Positions 46,574-59,413 of a DNA stretch of 64,000 nt are shown here, piece by piece; position 1 is the first letter of the stretch; every line of letters begins with the position of its first letter. The notes beneath the pieces were generated by a model. That model was not told the DNA's origin. It was given only the letters and a program-made list of their open reading frames with translations, and searched no databases. The stretch spans positions 434,001 through 498,000 of the forward strand of contig JALECJ010000020.1 of assembly GCA_023515745.1 (NCBI GenBank), in the 5' to 3' direction. Both the position numbers and the translations under genes were made by a program. Source of the stretch: Amoeboaphelidium protococcarum. Taxonomy: Eukaryota; Aphelidiomycota; Aphelidea.

Positions 46574-48427
46574 ATGGAAGAAGATTAGGATGATATTGTA
46601 AGTGTTTAGGAGGAATCTTTGTCAGAATTATGGGCTGTAGAATTTCCTGGACACGTTATAAATATTAGTAAGGCAGAGCGAATGCTTGGCGGCATGTAAG
46701 AGCTGTATCAAAGGGCGTAACATGGTCATCAAGTGGATTTGCGATTGAGACCCTCCAGTATAAGCGCGCATCCAATTGCTGGATAAACTGTGACTACCAA
46801 CAATTAATATTTGATAAAACTATCTGCTGATTAGAGCGACGGTTATGAGCTGCTTGGCGGTATAGGTAAGGTGGTTAGATTTCGTGAAATGCCCGATTTT
46901 CAGTATCACTCTGTGGATGCTGGCGATGATTTTCACAAACTCATGTTGGCTGTTGGCGATGGTGATACTGATGTTATTGATAAAATACTTGCTGGTGATA
47001 AAGATTTAGATTTCGCGTCCAAATATCATAAAAACGGCTCGCTTCTACCTACACCCGTCTAATTCTCTCGCGTCAAAGTGCCATATGATTACAAGTACAA
47101 GTAGCACGGAAATATCTCATCCACATCAATTGATATAGCTGATAATAATGGTCTTTACTCAGAGAGATACACTGAAAATTCAGGCGAATAGCGGTAAAAT
47201 ATCTCTACGTCTCATAGCCATAAATTTGTTTAGTATTAGTATGACGATAATACTTCCGTGCCTTAGAATCCTCCCCCTGCCTATGACATTAATAATAATG
47301 ATCCTTCTAGTTCACATCATGTGGACGAACAGTTAATGTCCACCGTGCAATCATTATTTGATAATACTCGCCCACTATGGTTATTCTATCAGTTGCATAG
47401 CGAAGTCAAAAAGACCTTACCGAATGTATCAGCGGAGACTTTGAAGAATGCCGTGGGATAAATTGCGTATCGATTTAAGAATGGACCATGGCGCTTCTGT
47501 TGGGCCAAATTTGGATATGATCCGCGTCTAGATAGTACGGCAAGATTCCTGTAGCTGATAGAATTGCGAGTGCGAAATATTGATATGCATTTTGCTGATG
47601 AGTTCAGAACTTACGTGAATAATCTACCAGCATCTCTGCCTGAGCATCTATTGGACCAAATACCATATCGACCCGTTCAGCTCTGTGGACGCCTTATGCA
47701 AATGGTTGATGTGAGAATACCTCAATTTCTGCAACTCTTATCTCAGAGTGGAAACTGTTTACTGGAAACTGCTGATGTTCATACTGGATTTTTTACTCAG
47801 CGAATTCTCACCGTATTGAGGCGATTTACACTTGGTATCGTATCCACGGCCGAGTCTCAGTCTACATACTCTCTCATAGATGATGAGATGCTGGATGCAC
47901 TGTTAGAAAAGTCTTTGGCTTCTCTTGCTCAGAGTTCAACGCGTTCTCATAAGCAACATGATGATGATGATAATGATGATGGCGATTAATCTCGGGAGGT
48001 TCATCAGCAATAATCATCAAGTCATAGTATCGCGGATGCTGGCGCTTAGTAGGTGACTTTTTTAGATAATAGTCAGGCATCGAGTGGGTAGACCAATCTC
48101 TTATCTCTATAATAACCAAAGTCTATAACTGAGCTTTTAATGACAACTACCGGGCAAAGACGTGAGAATTTTCTGAATCAATAGGTGGACGCTCTAATGA
48201 AGCAGTTAGATCCCAACTTTGTCAATAATAACAATTACAATGAAGATGACGCCGATGTCTATGACTATGAGCTGGATCATCAATTGAATAACGAAGAGTT
48301 TGAAGGCTCAGATTATGACATACTTGGTGATGATTAGGATTCTGATTATCCATCATACAATGAAGACGAGTATGGTGTTGTTGATATTGATGGACCTGAA
48401 GAGCAAGATGATAACCACGAAGACTGA
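46574..48427 (+). CDS. TFC1: TFIIIC subunit, GTF3C5/Tfc1 (τ95) family
   Basis: 617 aa from ATG 46574 to TGA 48425-48427. The N-terminal triple-barrel part has WAVEFPGHVINISKAERMLGG, VDLRLRPSSISAHPIAG and VVRFREMPDFQYHS. The C-terminal part has LPNVSAETLKNAVGQIAYRF, GPWRFCWAKFGYDPR and IPYRPVQLCGRLMQMVDV, all hallmarks of this subunit, and the acidic tail is typical. It binds the A box of tRNA genes with its partner subunit and recruits RNA polymerase III. The frame stays open upstream to about 46380, but MEEDQDD is the best start. Confidence 0.92.
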
Positions 48428-48506
48428 TATAGTCATGGCTTGATGCTGAATTGTAAAATCAATATTGTCAACTGCATTGAATTAACCGTGTTAATACCAC
48501 TAAAAT

Positions 48507-49667
48507 TCACTATTATAATTATAGTCGATACTCTTCTTTAAGTCCATTCTCGTCAAAGTAAATCTTATCCGCTCCCTTTCTAGTCAAAATCTCATAACCG
48601 TCATGAGTGATGAGGATACCTTGTTCAAATTACGCACTCCACTTACCATCCTTTGTACATGATGTCCAATTATCCGGCCAGGTGACATCGTGCCATGAAC
48701 CAGCGTTAATCATCGGCTCAATGGTGAACGTATTACCAACCTTCATTGTACCGATGGCCTTGTTATTAGCATAATGCGGAATGTTGGGCACACAGTGGAA
48801 TAGTCTATGTATACCATGACCACAATAAGTCCTGACAACAGAGTGTCCATTCTACTAGGCAACTTTACTAATCACATTGCCAATCTCTCTGAATCGTATA
48901 CCAGGACGACAAATCTTGGTTCCCTCCTCCATACAAGTACGCGCTGAGTTGATCAACTTTATCGCGTCTGCATACTTGGGATCATCAAGATCTGCACCTT
49001 CTCTACTGACAAGATACGTCTCATTCAAATCACCATGGAACCCGTTATAGTAAACTGTGACATCCAAATTGACGATATCACCATCCTGGAGTGGACGCTT
49101 GTCTGGAATACCATGGCAGATCACCTCGTTCACTGATATGCATACACTTTTGGGGAAGTTGCGATAATTTAGCGGCGATGGATAGGCACCATACCTGATG
49201 CAGATGTTGTGCACTGCGGCATCTATTTCATCAGTAGTTATACCAACACTAATCAGAGAGGCTGCATGATCCAGCACTAATCTTCCCAGAGCACCAGCCA
49301 ATCTCATCTTCAATAAATCTTTGGGATCAGTAAGCTAAACGATTTGCGCCGCTTTCAGAGTCTATTCAGATTTCGGGATTCCGTCCAGGTGGTAATCGGG
49401 CCTAGGAATATGCTCAGGTACAGGTCGGCGAGATGATAGCGGATAGTGAGGTCTCAGATCTCCCGTATAAGAATATGTTGGCCATGGATTTCCTTCAGCG
49501 GGAGGAGCGGTGTGCTTAAACTTGTGCTATCCCCAATTCTTCTTGAAGCAGTCTTGAGTGCAGAATACACTAATATTACCCAGCTTTTTACAAGTGGGAC
49601 ATTGCATCACGCCAGCCTTATCACATCCAATTCCCTCACACAATCTAGTCGCTGTATTCGCTGTCAT
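48507..49667 (-). CDS. MAP1: Methionine aminopeptidase type 1 with zinc-finger N-terminus
   Basis: 386 aa from ATG 49665-49667 to TGA 48507-48509. The N-terminus holds the ribosome-binding zinc finger ([25 protein letters not shown]). The catalytic pita-bread fold carries the metal ligands in [19 protein letters not shown] (two Asp), [10 protein letters not shown] (His), TIEPMI (Glu) and EQGILIT (Glu). It removes initiator Met from nascent proteins. All motifs are intact. Confidence 0.96.
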
Positions 49668-49903
49668 AATTCAAGCTCAATATATAAAGATGTCTTGCCT
49701 AAAGAGTGGGGGACAATAGCGGATCAACAATGAAAATTGCTCACAGAATATATCCTAATGATAAAGAGAAAAGAAGAAGAGAAGAATTTGTTTCCATTGA
49801 TTGGCTCATTGTTGTCGATCCCTTTCCTTCAATCTCGTTTATATCCTTTTTGGGAGTGAAGAAGATTAATTATATACGAGAGTAAAAATTAAAAATAGTT
49901 AGC

Positions 49904-50611
<708 letters not shown>

Positions 50612-50665
50612 TTAATAGTGTTCTAAAAAATCAATGCTATTTTCCATGTAAACTGTATGACATTA

Positions 50666-53600
50666 TCAACTATTTCTCATTGATGCCTCATCTCGAAGCT
50701 CTTTTAAAGACTTGCTAGGTGCGGCCATCTTCTTTTTACGCCCATTTGTAGATTTCCGCCTTCTCTTATAGACACTTTTAGACTGTCCTCTTACATTGCC
50801 TTTCTTCTACGGCCTAATTGTCTCATCTTCAGTGCTAGTACTATCTTCAGGTTCAACACTCTGCGCAGGCTCTTTACTTTTTTCTTACGAGCGCGACGAC
50901 TTATTATCATCATCTTTGTCAACATCTTTGTGACTGGATAATCTATCCACAGCTTTCTAAATTCTGGTCTTCAATTTCAATGAAGAATGACTAGGGGATG
51001 ATATAATATACTGATTCAAATTCGTCTAAATTGACTTCTTAGCAGACATTGATTTCAAAACTGGCACTACGATAGAGTCGACTTTATCCACAGTCCACAG
51101 AAGTTTATGAGTAAGGAAATGCCTCAGCTTGTCTAATTTCGGAAATTGCCATTAAAATTCCTGACTAGAAGTATCAACTTCAGGATGCAGATAAGCGTCC
51201 AGTACACGACGGTCTGGAAATCTAGGAGGAAACTGGTACTTTTACATGGCAGCTTTACCCATGGAGTCAATAAACAACTGATACTCAGCAGGCGCATCGC
51301 TTTCACCTGTGCATATACTTTAAAGAAGAGCCAGATTACCAATCATATCAGCGGAATCAAATTCTGCAAGCACTTCCATTGCTCCAACCACTCCAATGCC
51401 TCCGACACCATCAGTGTAATCGCAACCGAGCAGATATGCCAGAAATATGATCCGTTCCACTGTAAGACACAGATGCCGCTCAATATCATCCTTGCTGAAA
51501 AATTCAATAAACTTTGCCTGATTATAAAAGTTCCTGTATACTTTAGTCGCACCAAATGCAAACACATCAGAGTCATCACTGATGATACCATCGACAAGGC
51601 CAATTTTTTGCAACTGCACACACTATGCCTCAGCTTCACCTGGAGCAATTAAGAATGGCACACCAAAGAGATTGAGCAATTCCTAAACTTCTACAACCAT
51701 ATCGCTAGTAACTGAAGTCTATGTGTTGATGGACTACTTTTATCTGTCAATCAAAAGCGCATCAATACTTGAAGAGGACTATTAGATTGCAGGTTGTGAC
51801 TATTACAATAAATTCTCATCCGGTACTTTGATCATTTAAATTTTCCCATTCTATACCATTTACTCCATGAAGAGATCATTCTTCTAAAAAGTGTCAACAC
51901 CACGAGCCTTTGTATTTAACAAAGTGGACGTTGCAGGTACACTAAACTCTTCATCATCAATATCGTCAGACAAACTCGACTTCAATGCAGAATCACCATC
52001 ACCCGAAATATCCATACTATGTTCTTATAAAAAGCCAAACTTATCTTCTACCTCTTAATCTTTAATCTCTACAAAATCATCAACACTCGGCCTTTGATCT
52101 TAAGATTCTACATGAGATTATTAGTCGTTATCAGATTGAACCGAGGGCTGATCTTTTGTAATAGACTTCTCTTGTTCAATACCAAGGAATTAACTGATAT
52201 CCGGCAAATCGTAATCAACACTCTCAAAAAGAGCGCTGCTTTACGGCCTACTCTCTACTTATTTACTCTATCGACGAGGCTCTTTAAGAATAACATTCTT
52301 GGCAAATGCAATTTAGAGAAGTGCATCACAAAGAAACTATTTCAATTGCTTCGCCTAAGAATCCGTCTAATCTTAATAATCTTAAATTCTCCTCTTCAAC
52401 TGAGTATATTACCCCTAAAGCTCCGAGTTACTCCAGGTATACAAAGCATCCTGTATAAACTATTCATCATCATCAGTGGAATGATCAGGAAGATTCAACA
52501 TTAATTCCTAGTAAATAGATATTAACTTGTCATCACTACCCATATGAGTTCTAATCTCAGTCGCTCTATCATCTCTGTCCGCATCATTATTGTTAAAATC
52601 ATCATTAAAATTAATGGTGGCAGCTTAAAGCCTCTTGCCAACACTACTCTTATTACTTGTGTCCACACTTTATATCTAAGATGCTTTAGGCTACATGGTC
52701 CACGTAGAATTGTTAATGTTCTTAACCAAAATGTACTCTTTATCTTGATTTGATGCAATACGACTCTTCTTGACATTACGATCATTGATGTTGGATAAGC
52801 TGTGCATCTTCCTAGTCAACCGACTCCTCTTGACAATACCCTCAACCTGGCGCTTACTAAATCGGACATCAGTAAAGTCAATAGAGCCACCAATACTTTT
52901 ACTACCACTTGCACTAGTACCGGTACCATCCTATTCTTCATCATCTTCAGCATAGATATCATGGAACGGCTTATGCCATAATCTACTCCGGAGCTCCTGC
53001 AATACAGCTATCTAATCTTAAGCATTCAATCTCTGAAACTCAACAGAATCTATATCAATCATTTCAAGCTCATATTTCGTGAGTTTCTCCAACTAATGTC
53101 TATCACATAATCTTTATATTCGTTCATACAACGAAGTCAGATCATACACAAACTCTTCATCCTCTTCACCACTTTCGCTTTCATTAGAGCTGCTTTCAAA
53201 GATTAAGTCTTTATCATCCGTAGTATTAGTCGACTTTTTATCGATAGCACCTGATTGAATATCATTATCAACAATAGTCTTCCCTTCAACCACCTTCTGA
53301 GCATAATCTCTCAATTTCGCGTTTACTACGCGCGACCTTTACAGTTCAATCTTCTCAGCCTCAGCGTGCTCTTTATTACGACGCAGCTACAGTACTTGCT
53401 TCTTCACCTCGGGAACATTTGGGCCATCAAATACAAAGACTGGACGAATATCATAGTAGAGCAGTTTACATAATCGCTTGAGGAATAGATTAATGTGATG
53501 ATTGATCATTCCATCCTTCTGCACTTTAATTGCCTGGTACAACCATATTGATGCATCAATAGCCACAATTTAATTTGACAACGCCTCCAATCTCACCGGA

Positions 53601-53703
53601 GTTGCAGTCTACACATTAGATAAATAAGATATTAGGTTTAAATATAAATGATTAATAAAACACATACCGGCTCCAGTAACTACCATAATCCTTTGATTCC
53701 CAT
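50666..53703 (-). CDS. RAD2: XPG/RAD2 structure-specific endonuclease, two exons
   Basis: Exons 53703-53668 and 53608-50666, 992 aa. Exon 1 codes only MGIKGLWQLLEP. Splicing joins it to TATPVRLEALSNQIVAIDAS, the classic XPG N-region. After an acidic, Ser/Gln-rich spacer of about 500 residues the I-region has LIAPGEAEAQCVQL, GIISDDSDVFAFGA and LLGCDYTDGVGGIGV. The long spacer between N and I marks RAD2/XPG rather than FEN1 or EXO1. It makes the 3' cut in nucleotide excision repair. A basic C-terminus (KRRRKSTNGRKKK) is a likely nuclear signal. The stop is TGA at 50666-50668. Confidence 0.94.
53609..53667 (-). other. Intron of RAD2, 59 nt
   Basis: Begins GTATGTG and ends AATGTGTAG on the minus strand, phase 0, after a 36-nt first exon. 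Its removal restores the conserved XPG start. Without splicing, a false start MVVTGAG would be used. Confidence 0.92.
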
Positions 53704-54914
53704 CCGATTAAACGTCAGAACTAAAGCGTGATGAAGACTGAGCTCTAAGCATAGCAGAGAGAGAGAAAAAGTGGGCTGATCTCTTGTTCGTGCACTTCAA
53801 AGTTTTTGAAAATTTTGTCTTCGTTCACTAGATGATGGTCCGCATGTTTCACAAGTATTTTGATATAATATGTAGCGTTACAGTGTATACGGTATTAAGA
53901 AGAATAGAAGAGAGTGAAGTGGAATATGAGATATAACATGTATATTTACAGTCGTTTCAACTCTTATATGATAAAGAGAGCGAGTGAGTGACTGAAACGC
54001 GTCAACACGGTTTCAGCTCAACAATCAGAAACTCGGATGTTAATGACGCATCGTGACGTGGTCTGATACGATGGTGTTAGTGATTGAATCATTCTTGTTA
54101 AAATGATGCATGTTGACGTATTACTTCTCTTCTTGATAAGAAATTGCAAGGATTGTGATATTGTGGAATAATAGAAAGTTGCATTTTCATCTTTAGATGC
54201 GTCCCCAGTGAAACTGTTGCAGTCTTGGCGCATCTCATTTCATATTTTGTCGCGATAATGTCTGAACTTGCATTGTAATGTCATGGAGTTGTTTTAAAGG
54301 AGAGTAACTTTGGTTGCAGTTGACCTGGGGGAGTAGATTATTTGCTTGCAATGTGTGATGTCTGGGTGCATATCTTGCTGAAATACTGTCGCGTTATATT
54401 CAATGTTTGGTCGCTGTATCAAGAAGTATTTAGTTTCTAGTCATTGTTGTTGCATTATACTGTGATTATCTTTGCGTCTGATTAAATTGGGTTTATGGTG
54501 GACGGCTGCCGTGCTTAGTACTGCTATGGAGGCGCTCATTGGTACTGCAGATGTTGAAGGGCTTATGCAATGAGTTTAAGCAAGGTGTCATGATAAATTA
54601 GTCAAGGCTAAGGTGATGGTGTCCAGTTGTAATATCAGGTTGAGTTATGGGCTGTGTTACGTCGTTGGAACAATATGAGGATTGCACTTGCTACTACGGG
54701 GATATGTGGGTACCCCGATGAAAAGATCGCCGGAGCTTTTTTAAAGTGTACGAGTGATCGCTGAACCCACATGAAATTGTTTCAACGACGAAACGGCTGG
54801 CAATAATCTGCGCTCACATTCAAGGTACAATGAAGAAACAACGTGAGACATTATCGGAATAGACAATATAAAATTAAATTACTACTTATTTCCAACGGCA
54901 ATAGCACAAAGTAA
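53704..54914. other. Long intergenic region, possible non-coding RNA
   Basis: No protein gene recognised. A minus-strand frame of 71 codons (54233 to TGA 54018) is open but unrecognised. A perfect short hairpin, CGGGG (54697-54701) with CCCCG (54713-54717), is followed by AAAGATCGCCGGAGC and a T6 run at 54737-54742, which would suit an RNA polymerase III terminator. I saw no match to U-snRNA, SRP, RNase P or tRNA landmarks. Confidence 0.35.
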
Positions 54915-55613
54915 TCATAAACCACAGCGAAGGTTGGCTGGGAGAGCAATGTCAATCTTCTTGGGATAGGGCAGGTTCAAATTGGCCATGAATTTGATAA
55001 AATCATCTCTGGACAGTGTAAAGCGTGGATTAAACTAACGTTCTTCACGTATACTAGAACACGTACGACCTTTATAATCATGCGCCGGATAGACAAGGGT
55101 GTCTTCAGGCAGCGACATTAGCTTTTTGTGCACATTATCGTATAAGTCACCAGCATTGCCCTGTTAGAAATCCGTTCTACCACAGCCTCTAATCAACAGA
55201 GTATCTCCTGTGAATAGAAGTCCCTATGATTAGAGATAAAAGCACATACAACCATCAGTGTGACCAGGCGTTGATATAGCTTTCAGTATGTGATCACCAA
55301 ACTGCACACTGTCTCCATCATCAAGATGCAAATCAGCCTGAGCCTGACTAGCGCGAGAAATCACAGACTTGACCTGCTACAATCGCTGCTTGATAGCTCC
55401 AGTCCCGGTTATATGGTCAGCATGACAGTGAGTGTTCATGGCGTACTTCAGACTCAGATTCAACTCTTTGACAAACTGCAAGTCACGTTCGACATGTTCC
55501 ACCACAGGGTCTATAATGACAGATTCTCTAGTCCTGACACAGCCAAGAATGTAAGTAAAAGTACTACTCTCTGAGCAGAATAATTATCTAAATATTAAAG
55601 ATGCTCCAGGCAT
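54915..55613 (-). CDS. ETHE1-type persulfide dioxygenase (metallo-β-lactamase fold)
   Basis: 232 aa from ATG 55611-55613 to TGA 54915-54917. The metal site shows [43 protein letters not shown] and [11 protein letters not shown], the exact order of ETHE1 rather than general glyoxalase II (the FRQLF N-terminus and RGCGRTDF are diagnostic). The enzyme oxidises glutathione persulfide in mitochondrial sulfide removal and would work with the sulfurtransferase at 30234. The frame continues upstream without ATG to about 55747, so a non-AUG start or missing exon could add an import signal. Confidence 0.9.
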
Positions 55614-55814
55614 ACCACTGCTGATGCTGTTGTTATTATTAGAATGCTTCAATTGAGTCAACCTAAACGGTATTCGATAAGAATTTGAATCAATAACAAA
55701 ATCCAGGCCAGCCGATTTTAAAAAAGCTTAAACGCACTTCGCGTCAAAAGAATAAAGTCAATGTGCAAATCTAGAGGAGATGGAATCTGTTTATTTGAAA
55801 TATATGTTCAAAAG

Positions 55815-56261
55815 TCAATGAGGTTTTGGCTTGAAACCATCTACGGCGAGATTACGCGTCATTGAAGGGATTTGGACTGTCATTCCATCCAACGCCTTGG
55901 ACATTTTAACTTGACATCCCAGACGTGACGTTTCTGTGAGACCAAACGCCAGATCTAACATATCATTCTCTTCATCGGATGGCTCATCCAGCTTCTCATA
56001 ATCCTCTTGATCCATAATGACATGACACGTTGAACAGGCAAGTGAACCTTCACATGCACCCTCTAAATCTACGTAATTAGCGTGAGCAATATCCAAAAGA
56101 TTATCGCCTTCATTAGCGCGACACTCCACCACATCTCCATCGGAAGTTTTGAATGATACCCGCAACGGTCCTTCAGTAGATATTTTCTTGTGTCGCAATA
56201 TTCGCGAATAGTTTATATATCGAATATTTGTATTAATTCTGAGAGCTTATCGAGATATCAT
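55815..56261 (-). CDS. YAH1: Mitochondrial [2Fe-2S] ferredoxin (adrenodoxin type)
   Basis: 148 aa from ATG 56259-56261 to TGA 55815-55817. A presequence rich in Arg and Ile (MISRQALRINTNIRYINYSR) precedes the ferredoxin fold. Cluster cysteines are in CEGSLACSTCHV and the later GCQVKM. DQEDYEKLDEPSDEENDMLD is the acidic interaction helix. It supplies electrons for iron-sulfur cluster assembly and heme A synthesis. The ATG was chosen because it gives the presequence. Confidence 0.95.
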
Positions 56262-56507
56262 CACTTGGCAATTTATAATATTGTTGTGTGTAATTCGTTG
56301 GATGAATTGACAAACTTGTCTATGGAAGAATCTTCCGTCTCGCTCTTGGCAGTTTAAAGCTCATAGTCAACGCGCGCCGAGAGAGGTGTGAAGTGAGAAC
56401 GAGAGAGAATATAAGTCTCGACTTTGATCCAATTGTTCCGTGCTTAGAGCTTTATTGTTTAGTTTAAAAGATTTTTGAATTGATCAAATTTTAACTTTTT
56501 CCGTAAG

Positions 56508-58226
56508 ATGGACAATGATTAACTGTATGGGGATGTGGTATAGCTTAGGACTGGACAGTTGACTGATAAAGATCAGAATTGGCTAAGTCGATTAGTCAAA
56601 GATTTACTGCGTCGCAAGTCTGTCAGTGCCATCCTGCAGGCTTCGGAGGATTCGCATCAACAATTGGCTAGAACTCTTACCGCATGGGATTTAATTTTGA
56701 TTGGCATTGGAGGAACCATTGGAACTGGCTTATTTGTACTTACTGGATTAGCTGCTTCACAGTTCAGTGGACCTGCAGTTGTACTATCATATATTATCGC
56801 TGGATGTGTGGCATCTCTGGCGGCACTTTGTTACAGCGAGCTTGCCTCACTTATACCTGTCAGTGGATCATGTTACTCATATACATATCATACGCTGGGT
56901 GAAGTTGTGGCTTTTATTATTGGATGGGATCTAATATTAGAGTATTGTTTTGGAGCAGCGACTGTGGCAGTTGGCTGGTCCGGCTACATTGTATCATTCT
57001 TCTAAGATGCTTTTAATGTTCAAGTAGATTAATCTTGGGTCCAACCTCCAATTAAAGTGGATCCTGCGACTGGATCTCTAGTGTCTTCTGGTGCAATATT
57101 GAACATTCCGGCGATGGTATCTGTTGTTGCTGCATCTACATTGCTTGTAATCGGAATCAAAGAGTCTGCTAGAGTAAATGCCATTGCGGTTGCCCTCAAA
57201 TTGCTTGTAATATTCATCTTTCTCGCTACTGCTATACCACACATTAGTAAGGACAATTTATCGCCATTCATACCTCCAAATGAAGGATACTTTGGTAAGT
57301 TTGGTGTCAGTGGTGTATTTTAAGGCGCTACTCTGGTGTTCTTTGCATATATCGGGTTCGATGCAGTGTCCACAACGTCGTAAGAGTGTAAGAACCCACA
57401 GCGGGATCTTCCCATCGGAATTATGGTATCGCTTCTTGTTTGCACCACTGTTTACGTGCTTGTAAGTTTTGTGTTGACCGGAGTTGCCAATTATACCCTT
57501 CTAAATGTGCCGCATCCAATGGCTGTTGCTATCGATTAGATTGGTATTAAATGGCTCGCTGCTATAATTGAATTTGGAGCAGTTTGTGGATTGAGCTCTG
57601 TGCTGATAGTGGAGCTCTTGGGATAGTCTAGAGTATTCTATGCAATGGCCAATGATGGTTTAATGCCGGCAATATTTTCTCACATCCACCCTCGATTCTA
57701 GACACCGTACAAAACCACAATTTGTGTGGGTCTCGTTTGTACGCTGCTCAGTGGACTATTCCCTATAGACGTACTGGGGGAGTTGACTTCTGTCGGTACT
57801 CTGTTCGCCTTTTTTCTCGTGTGCGTTGGTGTTACCATACTTCGCGTTAAATAGCCAAATCTTCCGCGAAAGTTTAAAGTTCCTGGTGGCCCTTACCTAG
57901 TGCCGATGCTTGGTGCCGCATCATGTGTAATGCTTCTTATTGCAGCGAATCACAATTCGTTAATACGGTTCGTCATATGGCTTGGTGTTGGGCTTTTATA
58001 CTATGCATTCTTTGGTTATCGATAGTCAAAACTAAGAAAATAAGTAGATAATATATCTGGCGATCATGTCAGAAAGTCTTCTGAGATTGTAGACCACTCT
58101 GGATCTGGTGATGGCGACGTTGAAGCAATCGCTATGAGCAATAAAGTATCACAGTCGACTAGCGATGAAAATTTAGTCCATCATCATCCGAGGCCTTACT
58201 AGCCTTCTCATGAGTACGATTTGTGA
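56508..58226 (+). CDS. Cationic amino-acid transporter, APC superfamily
   Basis: 572 aa from ATG 56508 to TGA 58224-58226. About 12 to 14 membrane spans. Span 1 carries DLILIGIGGTIGTGLFVLTG, the substrate-binding unwound helix. SYIIAGCVASLAALCYSEL, the FFAYIGFDAVSTTSQECKNPQRDLP motif and VSVLIVELLGQSRVFYAMANDG-like blocks match the CAT subfamily (SLC7A1-4, YfnA in bacteria). It probably moves Lys, Arg or other amino acids across the plasma or vacuolar membrane. The N- and C-terminal tails are hydrophilic. Confidence 0.92.
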
Positions 58227-58741
58227 CTGACAGCTATTTTCATTATGATTCTATAATAAATTGTAATAAGTTGGTTTAATCTTGTTAAGATAAAGTAAAA
58301 CTATTGACAAAGTGTTTACATATAAGTGACACTTAAAAGTTACGACTTGTCCGCAAACGGTCAGTGTGATCGGATCAACATGCGAACAGATTGTCATAAT
58401 GGCTTCATCTCGTCAGGTCGCGGGATATTTCATTCAAACCACTTTCAGTCTAGAGTTCATAGTCTATTTTGTATCCCACATGAATTATTGTCTTTTAAAT
58501 AGAGTTTAATGCTAGACGCACAAAACTTCTCAACTGCTACTTTCAATTATCTCTGTTTACAGATTTGAGATTGCAAAACGATGACTGTCTGATTCACAAC
58601 ATCTGATGTCACACGTATTCGTCATTGATGTGACGTATCTTTCCACATTGCCTTTTCCTTAATATCGAAGTAACTTCCAAAGTAGTGTTTTTTCTACTAA
58701 GATCAAAAGTATACATTTACATTCGTTCGCTGAGATTAAGA
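58227..58741. other. Intergenic region between permease and HVA1 protein
   Basis: No gene seen on either strand. Mostly AT-rich. Confidence 0.5.
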
Positions 58742-58984
58742 ATGTCTGAAAAGTAAAGTGACCAAAATTAGTTTGAAGAGGGCGATCAAGTCCAGTGGAA
58801 ATGGGGTCGTGGTAAGGTGCACGGTGAAGTTTAGGAGAAGGTTGAAGGCGAGAAGACTATCAAGAGTAAAGGCCATGATATCACGCGCAAAGGAGACTCT
58901 GACAATCCTGCCTATGTCCTCTCCAACAACCGTTCTAACAATCCAGTGATCAAGAAGGGATCTGAGTTGCAACCTGAACAATGA
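58742..58984 (+). CDS. HVA1 family small protein (TUDOR-like, DUF2945)
   Basis: 80 aa from ATG 58742 to TGA 58982-58984. The whole protein is one small β-barrel domain: FEEGDQVQWKWGRGKVHGEV, then KVEGEKTIKSKGHDITRKG, PAYVLSNNRSNNPVIKKGSEL. This is the pattern of the hypervirulence-associated protein TUDOR domain found in fungi and bacteria, whose molecular role is not well known. Four of the Gln are TAA/TAG. The gene would be missed entirely under the standard code. Confidence 0.85.
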
Positions 58985-59413
58985 ACATAATGAAAATGGT
59001 TTATATATTGAACTGATAATTTTAATCTTTTTTTAAGAATTTAACTGCGCTCGAGTGGTTATAAAGTTAAAAAATGATTTTGCTGTGAGCTTTTAGATTC
59101 AAACGCGTAACTTCTGCAGATAGCTTTATCACCCCGGAATCACAAGTTATGAGTAAGCTATTAATCTTTCTATTCAACAGCAGCATTGAGATGTAAATTA
59201 ATAAATGCCGTCATATGCTTGAAAAACAAGTATAATACGGATGTCGATTTGGAGTGACAGTCAGATTCGCTAAGAACCATCCTGAGAACGATCTCCAACA
59301 TCGAAATAAAAAAACATTTCTAGTTTCATCGCTATTTTCCAAAACTTTCTGTCACTTGGTCTTTACAGTATTTTCACTCTCACATTTTGAAAGTGTGGAT
59401 AGATAGATCCAAA
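58985..59413. other. Intergenic region before the acyltransferase
   Basis: No gene supported. A stretch near 59048-59110 has GAGTGGTTATAAAG and GATTCAAAC, which resemble tRNA A and B boxes, but it cannot fold into a cloverleaf. Confidence 0.45.

Noticed and set aside
53661-53690. Start of RAD2 at the ATG giving MVVTGAG
   Set aside because: It does not match any XPG N-terminus; the ATG at 53703 plus splicing gives the conserved MGIKGLWQLLEP.
59048-59112. tRNA-like segment with GAGTGGTTATAAAG and GATTCAAAC
   Set aside because: The T-stem and acceptor stem cannot pair, and no anticodon arm forms. It is probably chance.
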